Source: Chitinolyticbacter meiyuanensis
GTDB taxonomy: Bacteria > Pseudomonadota > Gammaproteobacteria > Burkholderiales > Chitinibacteraceae
NCBI RefSeq assembly: GCF_008033135.1
Contig: NZ_CP041335.1
Span: 3,849,925 to 3,913,924, forward strand
DNA length: 64,000 bases
Reading direction: 5' to 3'
How positions within the stretch are numbered: position 1 is the first letter of the stretch; every line of letters begins with the position of its first letter. The position numbers and the translations under genes were made by a program. Shown one piece after another: positions 25,207 to 33,880 of the stretch. The notes below the pieces were generated by a model that worked only from the letters and a program-made list of their open reading frames with translations, was not told where the DNA came from and did no database searches.

Positions 25207-27246
25207 TTACTGCTGGACCTCGCTCATCGTGCGGGTCAGGGTGGCATTGGCATCGTCCGCATCCAGCGACCAGCTGAACAAGCCGCCGAGGCCCTTGTTC
25301 TTCAGATACTGGATCTTGGTGCGGATGGTGGTGGCGTCGTCGTAACTCCACCAGTTGCTGCCATCGTACTGGTACAGCTGCTTGGTGACCGGGTGATAGC
25401 GCTTGGTCCCCGGTGCGGTGACGAGCGCCTTGTAGTCGCCATAGCCGGCTTCGGTGCTGGTACCGACCTTGCCCGGCGCGCCGGTGGCCGCCTGATAGAG
25501 CCCATCGCCGGCAGGACCCGCCTTCACGCCACCCCAGCCACGCCCGTAGTACGGGATGCCCAGCACCAGCTTCTTGGCCGGCATGCCGGCTTCGATCAGC
25601 TTGGTGACGGCCGTATCGATGTTGTACGACGCGGCGGTGGTACCGGCGTATGGATCGGCCGGATCCGGATACAGGTGCGAGTGGAAGTTGGTCGGACCCG
25701 TGCCTTCCCAGCCACCGTGGAAGTCATAGGTCATTACGTTCACCCAGTTCAGGTACTTGCTGTACTCGGCAGGATCGGTGTTGACGATCTTGTCGACGCC
25801 CGCACCGATGGCTACGGTCAGCAGGTACTGCTTGCTGCTGCTGGCGCCCAGCGCATCGAGCTGCGTGCGGAATTCCTTCAGCAACAGCGAGAAGTTCTGG
25901 CGATCAGCCGCGGAACTGGTGTTGTACGGCTGGCCGCCACCACCCGGGTATTCCCAGTCGATATCGATGCCGTCGAAGATGCCGGCAGCCGCGCCGGTCC
26001 CACCGGCCGGATCGCCATCGGACTTCTTGAGGTTGCCCTTGATGTAGACATCGATGCACGAGCTCACCAGCTTCTGGCGCAGCTCCGGTGTAGCGGCAGC
26101 AGCGGAGAACCACTTGGACCAGGTCCAGCCACCCAGCGAGATCAGCACCTTCAGGTTGGCGTACTTCTTCTTCAGCTTCTTCAGCTGGCTGAAGTTGCCC
26201 TTCAGGGTGTTTTCCCACTCGTCGCCGACGCCGTCGACCGAATCGGCCGCCTTGTAATCCATCTGGTAGTCGGCCCAGGCATCACCACCGGTGCCGGCTT
26301 GCGGATCGCTCTCGTTGGTCGAGCCCGGTTCCAGCTTGTTGATGCCGCTGGAACACTGGTAGCTGCCGTCGGCCTGCTTATAGACATTGCCGAAGGCGTA
26401 GTTGATGAAGGTGAGCTTGCCGGCGGCGCCACTGGTATCAACATGCTTCACGAAGAAGGCGCTGTCGTACACGCCCCATTGGGTGAAGTAGGAGCCGACT
26501 TGCGGCGTGGCCGGCGAAGGCACGCCGGTACCGGGGCTCGGCGTCACCGGAACCGGGGTGACAGGCACGGGCGTGACGGGTGCCGGGGTAACCGGAGCAG
26601 GCGTCACGGGAGCTGGGGTCACCGGGGCGGGAGTGACCGGTGCCGGTGTCACGGGCTTCGGCGTCGGGGTCAAGGTCGGCGTCACGGTCGGGGTGGGCGA
26701 CGGCGTGGCGCCGCAGGCACCCAGCGACTTCCAGACGCCCCAGTCACCGGATTGCGCCGGATTGTCGCCCTGGGTCCACCACTTGGCTTCGTAGTTCACG
26801 CCCTGGTAGGTCACGCGCTGGCCGCCGGTATAGACCGAAGCAGCAGCCCAAGCCGGGTAGCAGGCGCTCGGCGCCGGGGTCACCGGCGTGGTGACGACCG
26901 GCGTCGGCGAAACCGGAACCGCGGTCGGGGTGTCGTTGCGCGTGGGGATCGGCGTCGGGATGGGAGTCGGGACCGGCGTTGCAGCCACCGGGGTCGGCGT
27001 GGCCGAGCTGGTCACGCCAAGGTCCTGCCACAGCGTAGGGGTCGACTGCGGATTCCAGTTGGCGCCGGCATAGGCGGTATGGGTGACCAGCGACTTGTAG
27101 TCATGGCCGTTGTAGCTGACCACGCTGCCGGCGGTATAGGTATTGCCCTCTTGCCAAGCCGGTGCGGCAAACACGCCAGCTGACAGGCAAAGGCCGACGA
27201 CGAGGGCGGCGAGACCCTGTCGACGAGCGAACTGCATCGATTTCAT
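25207..27246 (-). CDS. GH18 chitinase with two CBM5/12 modules and PVTPA-repeat linker
   Basis: Secreted 679-residue chitinase, unlinked to the cluster at 1-8.9 kb. The ATG at 27246 is preceded by GGAGG 6 nt away and begins a signal peptide (1-27, ending GVFA). CBM5/12 at 30-77, Pro/Thr linker, second CBM at 129-178 with KWWTQGDNPAQSGDWGVW, a PVTPA repeat linker (about 198-236), GH18 barrel about 248-675. SLGGWTWSKWFS at 370-381 and DGIDIDWEYP with catalytic Glu432. The barrel is of the same type as the 4207-6090 and 6939-8915 enzymes, differing mainly in linker repeats and surface loops. Operator-like half-sites lie 38-71 nt upstream. Confidence 0.96.
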   Translation of the reverse strand: MKSMQFARRQGLAALVVGLCLSAGVFAAPAWQEGNTYTAGSVVSYNGHDYKSLVTHTAYAGANWNPQSTPTLWQDLGVTSSATPTPVAATPVPTPIPTPIPTRNDTPTAVPVSPTPVVTTPVTPAPSACYPAWAAASVYTGGQRVTYQGVNYEAKWWTQGDNPAQSGDWGVWKSLGACGATPSPTPTVTPTLTPTPKPVTPAPVTPAPVTPAPVTPAPVTPAPVTPVPVTPVPVTPSPGTGVPSPATPQVGSYFTQWGVYDSAFFVKHVDTSGAAGKLTFINYAFGNVYKQADGSYQCSSGINKLEPGSTNESDPQAGTGGDAWADYQMDYKAADSVDGVGDEWENTLKGNFSQLKKLKKKYANLKVLISLGGWTWSKWFSAAAATPELRQKLVSSCIDVYIKGNLKKSDGDPAGGTGAAAGIFDGIDIDWEYPGGGGQPYNTSSAADRQNFSLLLKEFRTQLDALGASSSKQYLLTVAIGAGVDKIVNTDPAEYSKYLNWVNVMTYDFHGGWEGTGPTNFHSHLYPDPADPYAGTTAASYNIDTAVTKLIEAGMPAKKLVLGIPYYGRGWGGVKAGPAGDGLYQAATGAPGKVGTSTEAGYGDYKALVTAPGTKRYHPVTKQLYQYDGSNWWSYDDATTIRTKIQYLKNKGLGGLFSWSLDADDANATLTRTMSEVQQ
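26525..26660 (-). repeat. Tandem 15-bp units encoding PVTPA/PVTPV in a chitinase linker
   Basis: About eight 15-bp units encode PVTPA followed by PVTPV. As in the 4207-6090 gene, unit differences are largely at wobble positions. The amino acid type of repeat differs from gene to gene although the flanking modules are alike. Confidence 0.8.
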
Positions 27247-27531
27247 TCTGATCCTCCAGATGTGTGGATACGCCGACCGGTCAACTGGTATTAAAGTTAA
27301 CGTCCTATCAGACCAGTTCGGCCTCGCGATCGTACGCCCGCCCATCCAGGGGATTGTTAATCATCGTTAATGTTGGTCCGCCAGCGGCATGAGCGGGCGA
27401 AAGCAGGGAACAAGCGTAGCCGAAGCACCGAGCAACGCTATGACCACCATAGGGACAAGTGATTGGATATATCGAGAACCATTCTCAATAATTCGCTTGA
27501 GCCCCACGGAGTATCCGCCATGCACGCAAAC
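27247..27531. other. Upstream region of the 25207-27246 chitinase
   Basis: About 285 nt without a supported gene between the chitinase start and the terminator of the AI-2E-type permease gene. Besides the two half-sites described separately it is AT-richer than the coding DNA, especially 27350-27520, which fits a promoter region. Confidence 0.55.
27284..27317. promoter_or_regulatory. Spaced GntR/HutC-type half-sites upstream of the 25207-27246 chitinase
   Basis: ACTGGTATTA (27284-27293) and AGACCAGT (27310-27317) are inverted half-sites of the ACTGGTCTAGACCAGT type. The right half-site matches 8 of 8. The 16-bp frame ending at 27317 lies 56-71 nt upstream of the start codon, matching the position of the site in front of the 4207-6090 chitinase. 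Confidence 0.4.
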
Positions 27532-27556
27532 AAAACGGGCCGTCATCCGGCCCGTT
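27532..27556 (-). terminator. Rho-independent terminator of the AI-2E-type permease gene
   Basis: AACGGGCCG and CGGCCCGTT form a 9-bp stem with a 5-nt loop; minus-strand reading continues as TTTGTTTG. It lies about 60 nt downstream of the stop codon. Confidence 0.75.
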
Positions 27557-27613
27557 CAATACAAAAGATCATTGGCTATGCCATTCTCGTCGCCGGCTGG
27601 GGCGGCTGGCTGA

Positions 27614-28783
27614 TCAGCCTTTGAGCGCATCCGCTGGGCGCACCTCCAGTACTTCGCTGGCGCCGGCCAATTCGGCAGGCTCGTCGTCCTCCACTTCGTC
27701 CGGCACCACCAGCGTCGCGACCGGCGCGGACGTTTCCGCAATCCGCGTACTGGCCCAGCTGCGCAGCAGCGTGTAGCTGACCGCCAACAGCGTGGGGCCA
27801 AGGAACACCCCCAGCATCCCCCATGCCAACGCTCCCCCCAACACCCCGAGCAGGATCAGCGCGAACGGCAGGTTGCTCTCCTTGCCGATCACCAAGGGCT
27901 TGACCACGTTGTCCGCCGACGCCACCACCGCCACCATCCAGATCGCCAGGAAGATCGCCCAGCCGGTCTGGCCATGCATATGCAGCCACAGCGCTACCGG
28001 CAGCCCCAGCAGGCTGGGCCCACCCGGCACCAGCGACAGGAAGGCGCACACCAACCCGAATGCCGCTGCATTCGGCACACCGGCCAACCAGAACGCAAAC
28101 CAGGCCAGCGCCGCCTGGACCAAGGCCGTGCCAATGAAGCCATAAACCACACCGCGTACGGTGCCGCCGGCCAGCTTCATCAGATCCTGCGCCCGCTCGC
28201 CGCCGATGCGGTGCAATGCGCGCATCAGCCACTGCACGATCTCGTGCCCGCTCACGTAAAGGAAGAACGACAGGAACAGGCTGAGGATCAGCAGCAGCAG
28301 CCCGCTGCCAATGGCCTTGCCGAACACCAGCAGGAAGGCGCCCAGCGGCTTCAACCACTCGCGGATCTGGTTCAGCGTCTGCGGATCGCCAGCAGACAGC
28401 TCGGCCCAGAAGGTGGCGAGCTTGACCCCGACCCACGGCAAACGGGTCAGCCAAACCGGTAACGGCGGCAACCCGGCGGCGATATGTTCATGCAGCCACA
28501 GCGAAATCTCGTCGACATTGGTCGCCAGCTCCACCCCGGCGAATACCAACGGCACCAGGATCAGCGAGGCGAACAGCCCCAACAACACGACGGCGGCCAG
28601 CGTGCGACTGCCCCATAACCAGCCCGCCAAGCGCAGGAACGGTTGCCAGGTGGCAAACACCAGGATACCGGCCCAGGCCAGCGCCGCGATAAACGGCGCC
28701 ATCACCTGATACGACAACGCCAGCAACGCTACGACCACACCCGCAGCAATCGCTGGCTCTATCCAGCGCGTATAGCTATTCAT
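27614..28783 (-). CDS. AI-2E family (PerM/TqsA-like) membrane transporter
   Basis: 389 residues from the ATG at 28783, which has a purine-rich GGGGGAAGGGCGAG upstream; the longer frame is not coding. About eight TM helices arranged as in the family: two close N-terminal pairs (AAGVVVALLALSYQV, PFIAALAWAGILVFA, LAAVVLLGLFASLILVPLVFAGVELA), a helical soluble middle part, then AIGSGLLLLILSLFLSFFLYVSG and the conserved C-terminal PGGPSLLGLPVALWL / DNVVKPLVIG / GVLGGALAWGMLGVFLGP motifs. Family members export small molecules or ions; the substrate cannot be read from the sequence. The C-terminal 40 residues are acidic (VVPDEVEDDEPAEL). Confidence 0.92.
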   Translation of the reverse strand: MNSYTRWIEPAIAAGVVVALLALSYQVMAPFIAALAWAGILVFATWQPFLRLAGWLWGSRTLAAVVLLGLFASLILVPLVFAGVELATNVDEISLWLHEHIAAGLPPLPVWLTRLPWVGVKLATFWAELSAGDPQTLNQIREWLKPLGAFLLVFGKAIGSGLLLLILSLFLSFFLYVSGHEIVQWLMRALHRIGGERAQDLMKLAGGTVRGVVYGFIGTALVQAALAWFAFWLAGVPNAAAFGLVCAFLSLVPGGPSLLGLPVALWLHMHGQTGWAIFLAIWMVAVVASADNVVKPLVIGKESNLPFALILLGVLGGALAWGMLGVFLGPTLLAVSYTLLRSWASTRIAETSAPVATLVVPDEVEDDEPAELAGASEVLEVRPADALKG

Positions 28784-28940
28784 CTCGCCCTTCCCCCAAA
28801 CTTTCATGATGTGTCGCAGCATTCTAATGCGCGTGTCTGGCAAAAGCATGGCAGCGCGATGGCGGGGCTCAATGCGGGCTCCACATGCCCTTCCACCCAG
28901 CCTCTCTCAACCGATCCTCGGAGAAAATGCAGCGCAAGGG

Positions 28941-28969
28941 TTGACAGCCTCGAAGCGCTACGGTTTAAT
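28941..28969 (+). promoter_or_regulatory. Sigma-70 promoter of tRNA-Phe
   Basis: Consensus TTGACA (28941-28946), exactly 17 nt spacer, then TTTAAT (28964-28969, five of six to TATAAT). Transcription would begin about 8 nt before the tRNA. Confidence 0.8.
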
Positions 28970-28984
28970 GCGCCTCTCTTCAGC

Positions 28985-29060
28985 GGCCAGTTAGCTCAGT
29001 TGGTAGAGCAGCGGATTGAAAATCCGCGTGTCCGTGGTTCGATTCCGCGACTGGCCACCA
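28985..29060 (+). tRNA. tRNA-Phe (GAA), CCA encoded
   Basis: 76 nt with 7-bp acceptor stem GGCCAGT/ACTGGCC, D-stem GCTC/GAGC, anticodon stem GCGGA/TCCGC around loop TTGAAAA, giving anticodon GAA at 29018-29020, T-arm with GGTTCGATTCC, and an encoded CCA end. A consensus promoter lies upstream and a terminator 14 nt downstream. Confidence 0.97.
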
Positions 29061-29073
29061 AGAATACCGCAAG

Positions 29074-29102
29074 AAAAAAGCCGGCTTCACGCCGGCTTTT
29101 TT
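29074..29102. terminator. Bidirectional terminator after tRNA-Phe
   Basis: AAAAAAGCCGGC and GCCGGCTTTTTT form a 12-bp stem with a 5-nt loop, T-rich in both directions; it serves tRNA-Phe on the plus strand and the alkyltransferase-like gene on the minus strand. Confidence 0.9.
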
Positions 29103-29114
29103 CTTGCCTGCAGA

Positions 29115-29414
29115 TCAAGGCTGATACCAAGGCGCCTTGCTCGGCGACTCCAGCACCACCCCCTCCTGCTCCAGCAGCATCCGCTGCAATTCATCCTGCC
29201 CATCCAGGCCGCGTGAGCTGACCTTGCCCTGGGCGTTGATCACCCGATACCACGGCAGACTGGCGTCGAGCACGCGGCCTACCATGCGGGCGTGGCGCGG
29301 GTAGCCGGCTGCGCGCGCCACGTCACCGTAGCTCATCACGTGGCCATAGGGAATCTGGGCCACCACGGCGCGAATGGCTTCGCGGATGGTGGCGCTGTCG
29401 GTCGGTTTCTTCAT
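29115..29414 (-). CDS. Alkyltransferase-like protein (ATL), MGMT fold without catalytic Cys
   Basis: 99 residues from the ATG at 29414 (MKKPTDSATIREAI). It matches the DNA-binding domain of O6-alkylguanine-DNA alkyltransferases: QIPYGHVMSYGDVARAAGYPRHARMVGRVL with the arginine finger region. The active-site motif PCHRV is PWYRV here, with Trp in place of the acceptor Cys, as in ATL proteins (E. coli YbaZ has PWHRV). ATLs bind O6-alkylguanine lesions and hand them to nucleotide excision repair and do not remove the alkyl group. The upstream in-frame extension overlaps the ilvD terminator and is rejected. Confidence 0.9.
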   Translation of the reverse strand: MKKPTDSATIREAIRAVVAQIPYGHVMSYGDVARAAGYPRHARMVGRVLDASLPWYRVINAQGKVSSRGLDGQDELQRMLLEQEGVVLESPSKAPWYQP

Positions 29415-29468
29415 TGGCGATTGAAACTGCTGGGGATGATTGAGTGTAATGGCAGGCAACGGCCAACA

Positions 29469-29497
29469 AAAACGGGATGGCTGAGCCATCCCGTTTT
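29469..29497 (-). terminator. Rho-independent terminator of ilvD
   Basis: AACGGGATGGC and GCCATCCCGTT form an 11-bp stem with a 3-nt loop; the minus-strand transcript continues as TTTTTG. It lies just after the ilvD stop codon. Confidence 0.8.
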
Positions 29498-29514
29498 CAT
29501 GCGCCAGCTATCGC

Positions 29515-31374
29515 TTACTGGTGCTCGACCTGGCTCACGTCGCGCACGGCGCCAGTATCGGCGCTGGTGGTCATTGCTGCGTAGGCGCGCAATGCCGGGC
29601 TAACGTAGCGCTCGCGGTTCACCGGCTTCCACGCCAGCGCCTTGCCCTTCGCTTCCATCTTGCCGCGGCGGTGGGCCAGCTCTTCCATGGTAACGGCAAG
29701 CTCGATGATGCGATTCGGGATGTCGATGACGATGGTGTCGCCCTCTTCCACCAAACCAATGGCGCCGCCTTCGGCAGCCTCCGGCGAGCAGTGGCCGATC
29801 GACAGGCCCGATGTGCCACCAGAGAAGCGGCCATCGGTCAGCAAGGCACACGCCTTGCCCAGACCCTTGGACTTGAGGTACGAGGTCGGATAGAGCATTT
29901 CCTGCATGCCCGGACCGCCCTTCGGGCCTTCGTAGCGGATCACCACGATATCGCCGGCGACGATCTGGTCGGCCAGGATGCCGGCCACCGCATCATCCTG
30001 CGACTCGAAGATACGGGCGCGACCGGTGAACTTGAGGATGCTGTCGTCAACGCCGGCGGTCTTCACGATACAGCCACGCTCGGCGATGTTGCCGTAGAGC
30101 ACGGCAAGGCCACCGTCCTGGCTGTAGGCGTGTTCGCGCGAACGGATACAGCCTTCGGCGCGGTCGATGTCCAGATCCGGGTAGCGCATGCTCTGGCTGA
30201 AGGCGATGGTGGTCGGGATACCACCCGGAGCGGCACGGTAGAAATGGTGCGCCACGCTGTCGTCCGGATTTTGCATCACGTCCCACTTGGCAAGCGCTTC
30301 GCCCAGCGTGGCGGTGTGTACAGTCGGCACATCACGGTTGATCAAGCCGGCGCGGTCGAGCTCAGCCAGGATGCCGACCACGCCACCAGCGCGGTGCACA
30401 TCTTCCATGTGGTACTTCTGCGTGGCGGGCGCTACCTTGGCGAGGCAAGGCACGCGGCGGCTGATGCGGTCGATGTCGGCCATCTTGAAGTCAACACCGG
30501 CCTCGTAGGCAGCGGCCAGCAAGTGCAGCACGGTATTGGTCGAGCCGCCCATGGCCACGTCGAGACTCATGGCGTTCTCGAAGGCGGCGAAGGTTGCGAT
30601 ATTGCGCGGCAACACGCTGGCGTCGTCCTGCTCGTAGTAACGGCGCGCCAGCTCGACGATGGTGCGGCCAGCCTGCAGGAACAGTTGCTTGCGATCGGCG
30701 TGGGTGGCCAGCAGCGAGCCGTTGCCCGGCAGCGACAGGCCCAGTGCCTCGGTCAGGCAGTTCATCGAATTGGCGGTGAACATGCCCGAGCACGAGCCAC
30801 AGGTGGGGCAGGCACTGCGCTCGACGGCGGCCACCTCCTCATCGCTGACCTTGTCATTGGCCGCTTCGACCATGGCATCGACCAAGTCCAGCTTGCGGAT
30901 CTCGCCGTGCCAGTCCACCTTGCCGGCCTCCATCGGGCCGCCGGAGACGAAGATCACCGGCACGTTCAGCCGCAGCGCAGCCATCAGCATGCCCGGGGTG
31001 ATCTTGTCGCAATTGGAGATGCAGACAATGGCATCGGCGCAGTGCGCGTTCACCATGTATTCCACCGAATCGGCGATCAGGTCGCGGCTGGGCAGGCTGT
31101 ACAGCATGCCGCCGTGACCCATGGCAATGCCGTCGTCGACGGCGATGGTGTTGAATTCCTTGGCAATGCCGCCGGCCTTTTCGATCTCGCGCGCCACCAG
31201 CTGGCCCAGGTTGTGCAGGTGCACGTGGCCCGGCACGAACTGGGTGAAGGAGTTGGCAATGGCGATGATGGGCTTGCCGAAATCGCCATCCTTCATGCCG
31301 GTGGCACGCCACAGGGCGCGCGCGCCGGCCATGTTGCGGCCGTGGGTGGAAGTGCGGGAACGATAGGCAGGCAT
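29515..31374 (-). CDS. ilvD: Dihydroxy-acid dehydratase
   Basis: Dehydrates 2,3-dihydroxy-isovalerate and -methylvalerate in valine/isoleucine synthesis. 619 residues from the ATG at 31374 (E. coli enzyme 616). Fe-S ligand motifs [10 protein letters not shown] (Cys122) and [11 protein letters not shown], plus [10 protein letters not shown] and the C-terminal [16 protein letters not shown], are all present. The much longer open frame upstream is antisense to lgt and is not coding. Divergent from lgt. Confidence 0.96.
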   Translation of the reverse strand: MPAYRSRTSTHGRNMAGARALWRATGMKDGDFGKPIIAIANSFTQFVPGHVHLHNLGQLVAREIEKAGGIAKEFNTIAVDDGIAMGHGGMLYSLPSRDLIADSVEYMVNAHCADAIVCISNCDKITPGMLMAALRLNVPVIFVSGGPMEAGKVDWHGEIRKLDLVDAMVEAANDKVSDEEVAAVERSACPTCGSCSGMFTANSMNCLTEALGLSLPGNGSLLATHADRKQLFLQAGRTIVELARRYYEQDDASVLPRNIATFAAFENAMSLDVAMGGSTNTVLHLLAAAYEAGVDFKMADIDRISRRVPCLAKVAPATQKYHMEDVHRAGGVVGILAELDRAGLINRDVPTVHTATLGEALAKWDVMQNPDDSVAHHFYRAAPGGIPTTIAFSQSMRYPDLDIDRAEGCIRSREHAYSQDGGLAVLYGNIAERGCIVKTAGVDDSILKFTGRARIFESQDDAVAGILADQIVAGDIVVIRYEGPKGGPGMQEMLYPTSYLKSKGLGKACALLTDGRFSGGTSGLSIGHCSPEAAEGGAIGLVEEGDTIVIDIPNRIIELAVTMEELAHRRGKMEAKGKALAWKPVNRERYVSPALRAYAAMTTSADTGAVRDVSQVEHQ

Positions 31375-31461
31375 GGCAGTAAATCCTTGAGAAACAGCGA
31401 CTACGAAGCCGGTGAAAGGAAGCAGGTATAATGCGCCGATTTTATCGGAAAGCCCCCGCCC

Positions 31462-32310
31462 ATGCTCATCCACCCGCAATTCGACCCGATCGCCTTCTCG
31501 GCCGGCCCGCTGTCGGTGCACTGGTACGGCCTGATGTACCTGATCGGCTTCATCCTGTTCTGGGCATTGGGGCGGATGCGGATTCGAAACGGCCTGCACC
31601 AGGGCTGGCGAGTCGAAGAGATCGACGATCTGCTGTTCTATGGCGTGCTCGGCGTCATTCTCGGCGGGCGACTCGGCTACGCCTTCTTCTACAAGCCCGA
31701 GTTCTACCTGTCGCACCCGTTCGAGATCATCAAGGTGTGGGAAGGCGGCATGGCCTTCCATGGCGGCTTCCTCGGCGTGCTGGCCGCCATGTGGTTGTAC
31801 GGCAAGAAAACTGGCCGCACGTTCTTTCAGGTGACAGACGTGATCGCGCCGCTGGTGCCGCTGGGCCTGGCAGCCGGGCGCCTCGGCAATTTCATCAACG
31901 GTGAGCTGTGGGGCCGGGTCACCGAGCCGACCGCGTGGTGGGCCATAGGCTTCCCGCAGGCGCAAAGCGCCGACGCGCGCGAAGTGCTCAGCCATCCGCA
32001 ATGGCACGACTGGCTGTACCAGTACGGCATGTTGCCGCGCCACCCGTCGCAGCTCTACCAGTTCGCGCTCGAAGGCGTGCTGTTGTTCCTCATCCTGTGG
32101 CTCTACTCCGGCAAGCCGCGCCGTACCGGTCAGGTGTCCGCCGTATTCCTGATCGGCTACGGGCTGTTCCGCTTCATCGCCGAATTTGCCCGCGAGCCCG
32201 ACGATTTCCTCGGTCTGCTGGCCGGCAACCTGTCGATGGGTCAGTGGCTCAGCCTGCCGATGATCGCCTTCGGCCTGCTGTTGCTCGGGCTGAGCGCGCG
32301 CCGCCGCTGA
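31462..32310 (+). CDS. lgt: Prolipoprotein diacylglyceryl transferase
   Basis: 282-residue inner-membrane enzyme that transfers diacylglyceryl from phosphatidylglycerol to the lipobox Cys of prolipoproteins. About seven TM helices; the [11 protein letters not shown] start, HGG motif at 100-102 and the Lgt signature [16 protein letters not shown] with Arg140 are present. It would process the lipoproteins encoded elsewhere in the window. A TATAAT at 31427-31432 is a plausible -10 element, but its -35 is poor. Divergent from ilvD. Confidence 0.96.
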   Translation: MLIHPQFDPIAFSAGPLSVHWYGLMYLIGFILFWALGRMRIRNGLHQGWRVEEIDDLLFYGVLGVILGGRLGYAFFYKPEFYLSHPFEIIKVWEGGMAFHGGFLGVLAAMWLYGKKTGRTFFQVTDVIAPLVPLGLAAGRLGNFINGELWGRVTEPTAWWAIGFPQAQSADAREVLSHPQWHDWLYQYGMLPRHPSQLYQFALEGVLLFLILWLYSGKPRRTGQVSAVFLIGYGLFRFIAEFAREPDDFLGLLAGNLSMGQWLSLPMIAFGLLLLGLSARRR

Positions 32311-32361
32311 GGCTGCGCCATCCTGCGCCACCGGCGTTAAGCTGAAGGCGAAGGAGGCGCG

Positions 32362-33123
32362 ATGAAACTCGAAGTACTTGGTTGCAGCGGAGGCATTGCC
32401 GCCGATCTGCGCACCACATCCTTGCTGCTGGGTGAGCATGCCCTGATCGATTGCGGTACCGGGGTCGGAGATCTATCGCTCGCTGCGCTGCTCGATATCG
32501 ATACCGTGCTGCTCACCCACAGCCACCTCGACCACACTGCGCTGTTGCCGATGCTGGCCGACGCCCGGCTGTCGCACGGCCGCGGCCCGGTCACTGTTCA
32601 CTGCCTGGCGGAAACAGCCGCGGCGTTGGTCGACCATATGTTCAACGGCGCGCTCTGGCCGGACTACACCCGGCTGCCGACGCCCTCTGTCCCCGCGCTG
32701 CGGTTCGCCCCGCTCGCCATCGGGGATGTCGTGCCTCACCGCGGTATCTCGATCACCGCGCTGCCTGCCGCCCACAGCGTGCCGGCGCTCGGCTGGCTGC
32801 TGCGGGGCAAGAACGGCTGCATCGCCTTTTCCGGCGATACCGGGCCGTGCCCGGGCTTCTGGCAGGCTCTCGTCGCAACACCGAACCTGACCGACGTCAT
32901 CGTCGAAACCACCTTCGCCAACGCACAAGCGAGCGCCGCCGAGCGTGCCGGTCATTTCACCGCCGCCACCCTGGCGCACTGCATCGCACAGCTGCCAGCC
33001 GATGCCGCGCTGTGGATCACCCACCAGGAACCCGGACACGAGGCGCGGCTGACCACGGAACTTAGCGCCAGCCTCGGCACTCCGTTCCAGCTATTGCATC
33101 GCGGGCAGACCTTCACCCTATGA
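32362..33123 (+). CDS. Metallo-beta-lactamase-fold hydrolase
   Basis: 253 residues. The metal-binding motif HSHLDH (53-58) follows a [17 protein letters not shown] strand; further ligands are likely His in [11 protein letters not shown] and Asp in FSGDTG, and a final THQEPGH. The [25 protein letters not shown] pattern and the [14 protein letters not shown] segment resemble class II 3',5'-cyclic-nucleotide phosphodiesterases (CpdP/PDE1 type), so a cAMP-degrading role is a reasonable guess, not established. Its stop overlaps the start of the DUF456 gene (ATGA). Confidence 0.87.
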   Translation: MKLEVLGCSGGIAADLRTTSLLLGEHALIDCGTGVGDLSLAALLDIDTVLLTHSHLDHTALLPMLADARLSHGRGPVTVHCLAETAAALVDHMFNGALWPDYTRLPTPSVPALRFAPLAIGDVVPHRGISITALPAAHSVPALGWLLRGKNGCIAFSGDTGPCPGFWQALVATPNLTDVIVETTFANAQASAAERAGHFTAATLAHCIAQLPADAALWITHQEPGHEARLTTELSASLGTPFQLLHRGQTFTL

Positions 33124-33617
33124 CCGACCTCGCCACACCCGAATCGCTTTACTACCTGATCGCCGCCCTGCTGGTACTGGGCGGCCTCGCCGGCACCATC
33201 CTGCCTCTACTGCCGGGCACGCCGCTGATGCTGGGCGGCATGCTGCTGGCGGCGTGGGCGGAGGGCTTCCAGCGGGTCGGTGCCATCACGCTGGTGATTC
33301 TCGGTGTGCTGGTGATTGCTTCGCTGGTGCTGGACTACGTCGCCGGTGCGCTGGGCGCCAAGAAGTACGGCGCCAGCAAGGAAGCACTATGGGGATCGGT
33401 GATCGGCTCGGTGCTGGGGCTGTTCGGCGGCTTGCCCGGGCTGCTGCTCGGGCCATTCGTCGGCGCCGCGCTCGGCGAATATTACGCCCGCCGTGACCTG
33501 GAGCGTGCCGGACAGATCGGCTTCGCCACGTGGCTGGGCCTGATCCTCGGCGCGGTTGCCAAGGTCGCCATCGCGCTGGCGATGCTGGGCATCTTTGCGT
33601 TCGCCTGGTTTTTCTGA
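33120..33617 (+). CDS. DUF456 family membrane protein
   Basis: 165 residues, translationally coupled to the MBL gene by an ATGA overlap. Four to five hydrophobic segments with many Gly (LLVLGGLAGTILPLLPGTPLMLGGMLLAAWAEG, GLFGGLPGLLLGPFVGAALGE, GLILGAVAKVAIALAMLGIFAFAW). The LPGTP and GPFxGAxxGE motifs are typical of DUF456. Inner-membrane protein of unknown function. Confidence 0.88.
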   Translation: MTDLATPESLYYLIAALLVLGGLAGTILPLLPGTPLMLGGMLLAAWAEGFQRVGAITLVILGVLVIASLVLDYVAGALGAKKYGASKEALWGSVIGSVLGLFGGLPGLLLGPFVGAALGEYYARRDLERAGQIGFATWLGLILGAVAKVAIALAMLGIFAFAWFF

Positions 33618-33685
33618 ACCAAATCAACAGCGAACCATCAAATTACGACTAAGGTTAGTTGCATCCGGCAGCAAGGAGCCGTGCA

Positions 33686-33880
33686 ATGAACAAGTCAGCA
33701 CTCGCCAGCCACGACCTCGACCTGATGTTGGCCCGGGGCCAGGACCGGCGCCGGCCACGCGCCCATGCCAGCTTTCCCATGATCACCGAGGAAGGCTTGG
33801 TGCTCACCGAGCGGCGCAGCGGCCACGACCGCCGCCACCTAGAACCAGCGGCGGATCCGGAAAAACCCAATCAGCATTAA
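33686..33880 (+). CDS. Small Arg-rich hypothetical protein, 64 aa
   Basis: The ATG at 33686 has a perfect AAGGAG 7 nt upstream, which makes a real small gene likely. The product is basic, with RGQDRRRPRAHA and ERRSGHDRRHL; the RRSGxDRR motif is often seen in short uncharacterised betaproteobacterial proteins. No signal peptide or TM segment. Its last 42 nt overlap the 3' end of corA on the opposite strand. Confidence 0.65.
   Translation: MNKSALASHDLDLMLARGQDRRRPRAHASFPMITEEGLVLTERRSGHDRRHLEPAADPEKPNQH

Noticed and set aside
31375..32439. N-terminal extension of the ilvD open frame
   Set aside because: It lies antisense to lgt; the ilvD N-terminus [21 protein letters not shown] starts at 31374.
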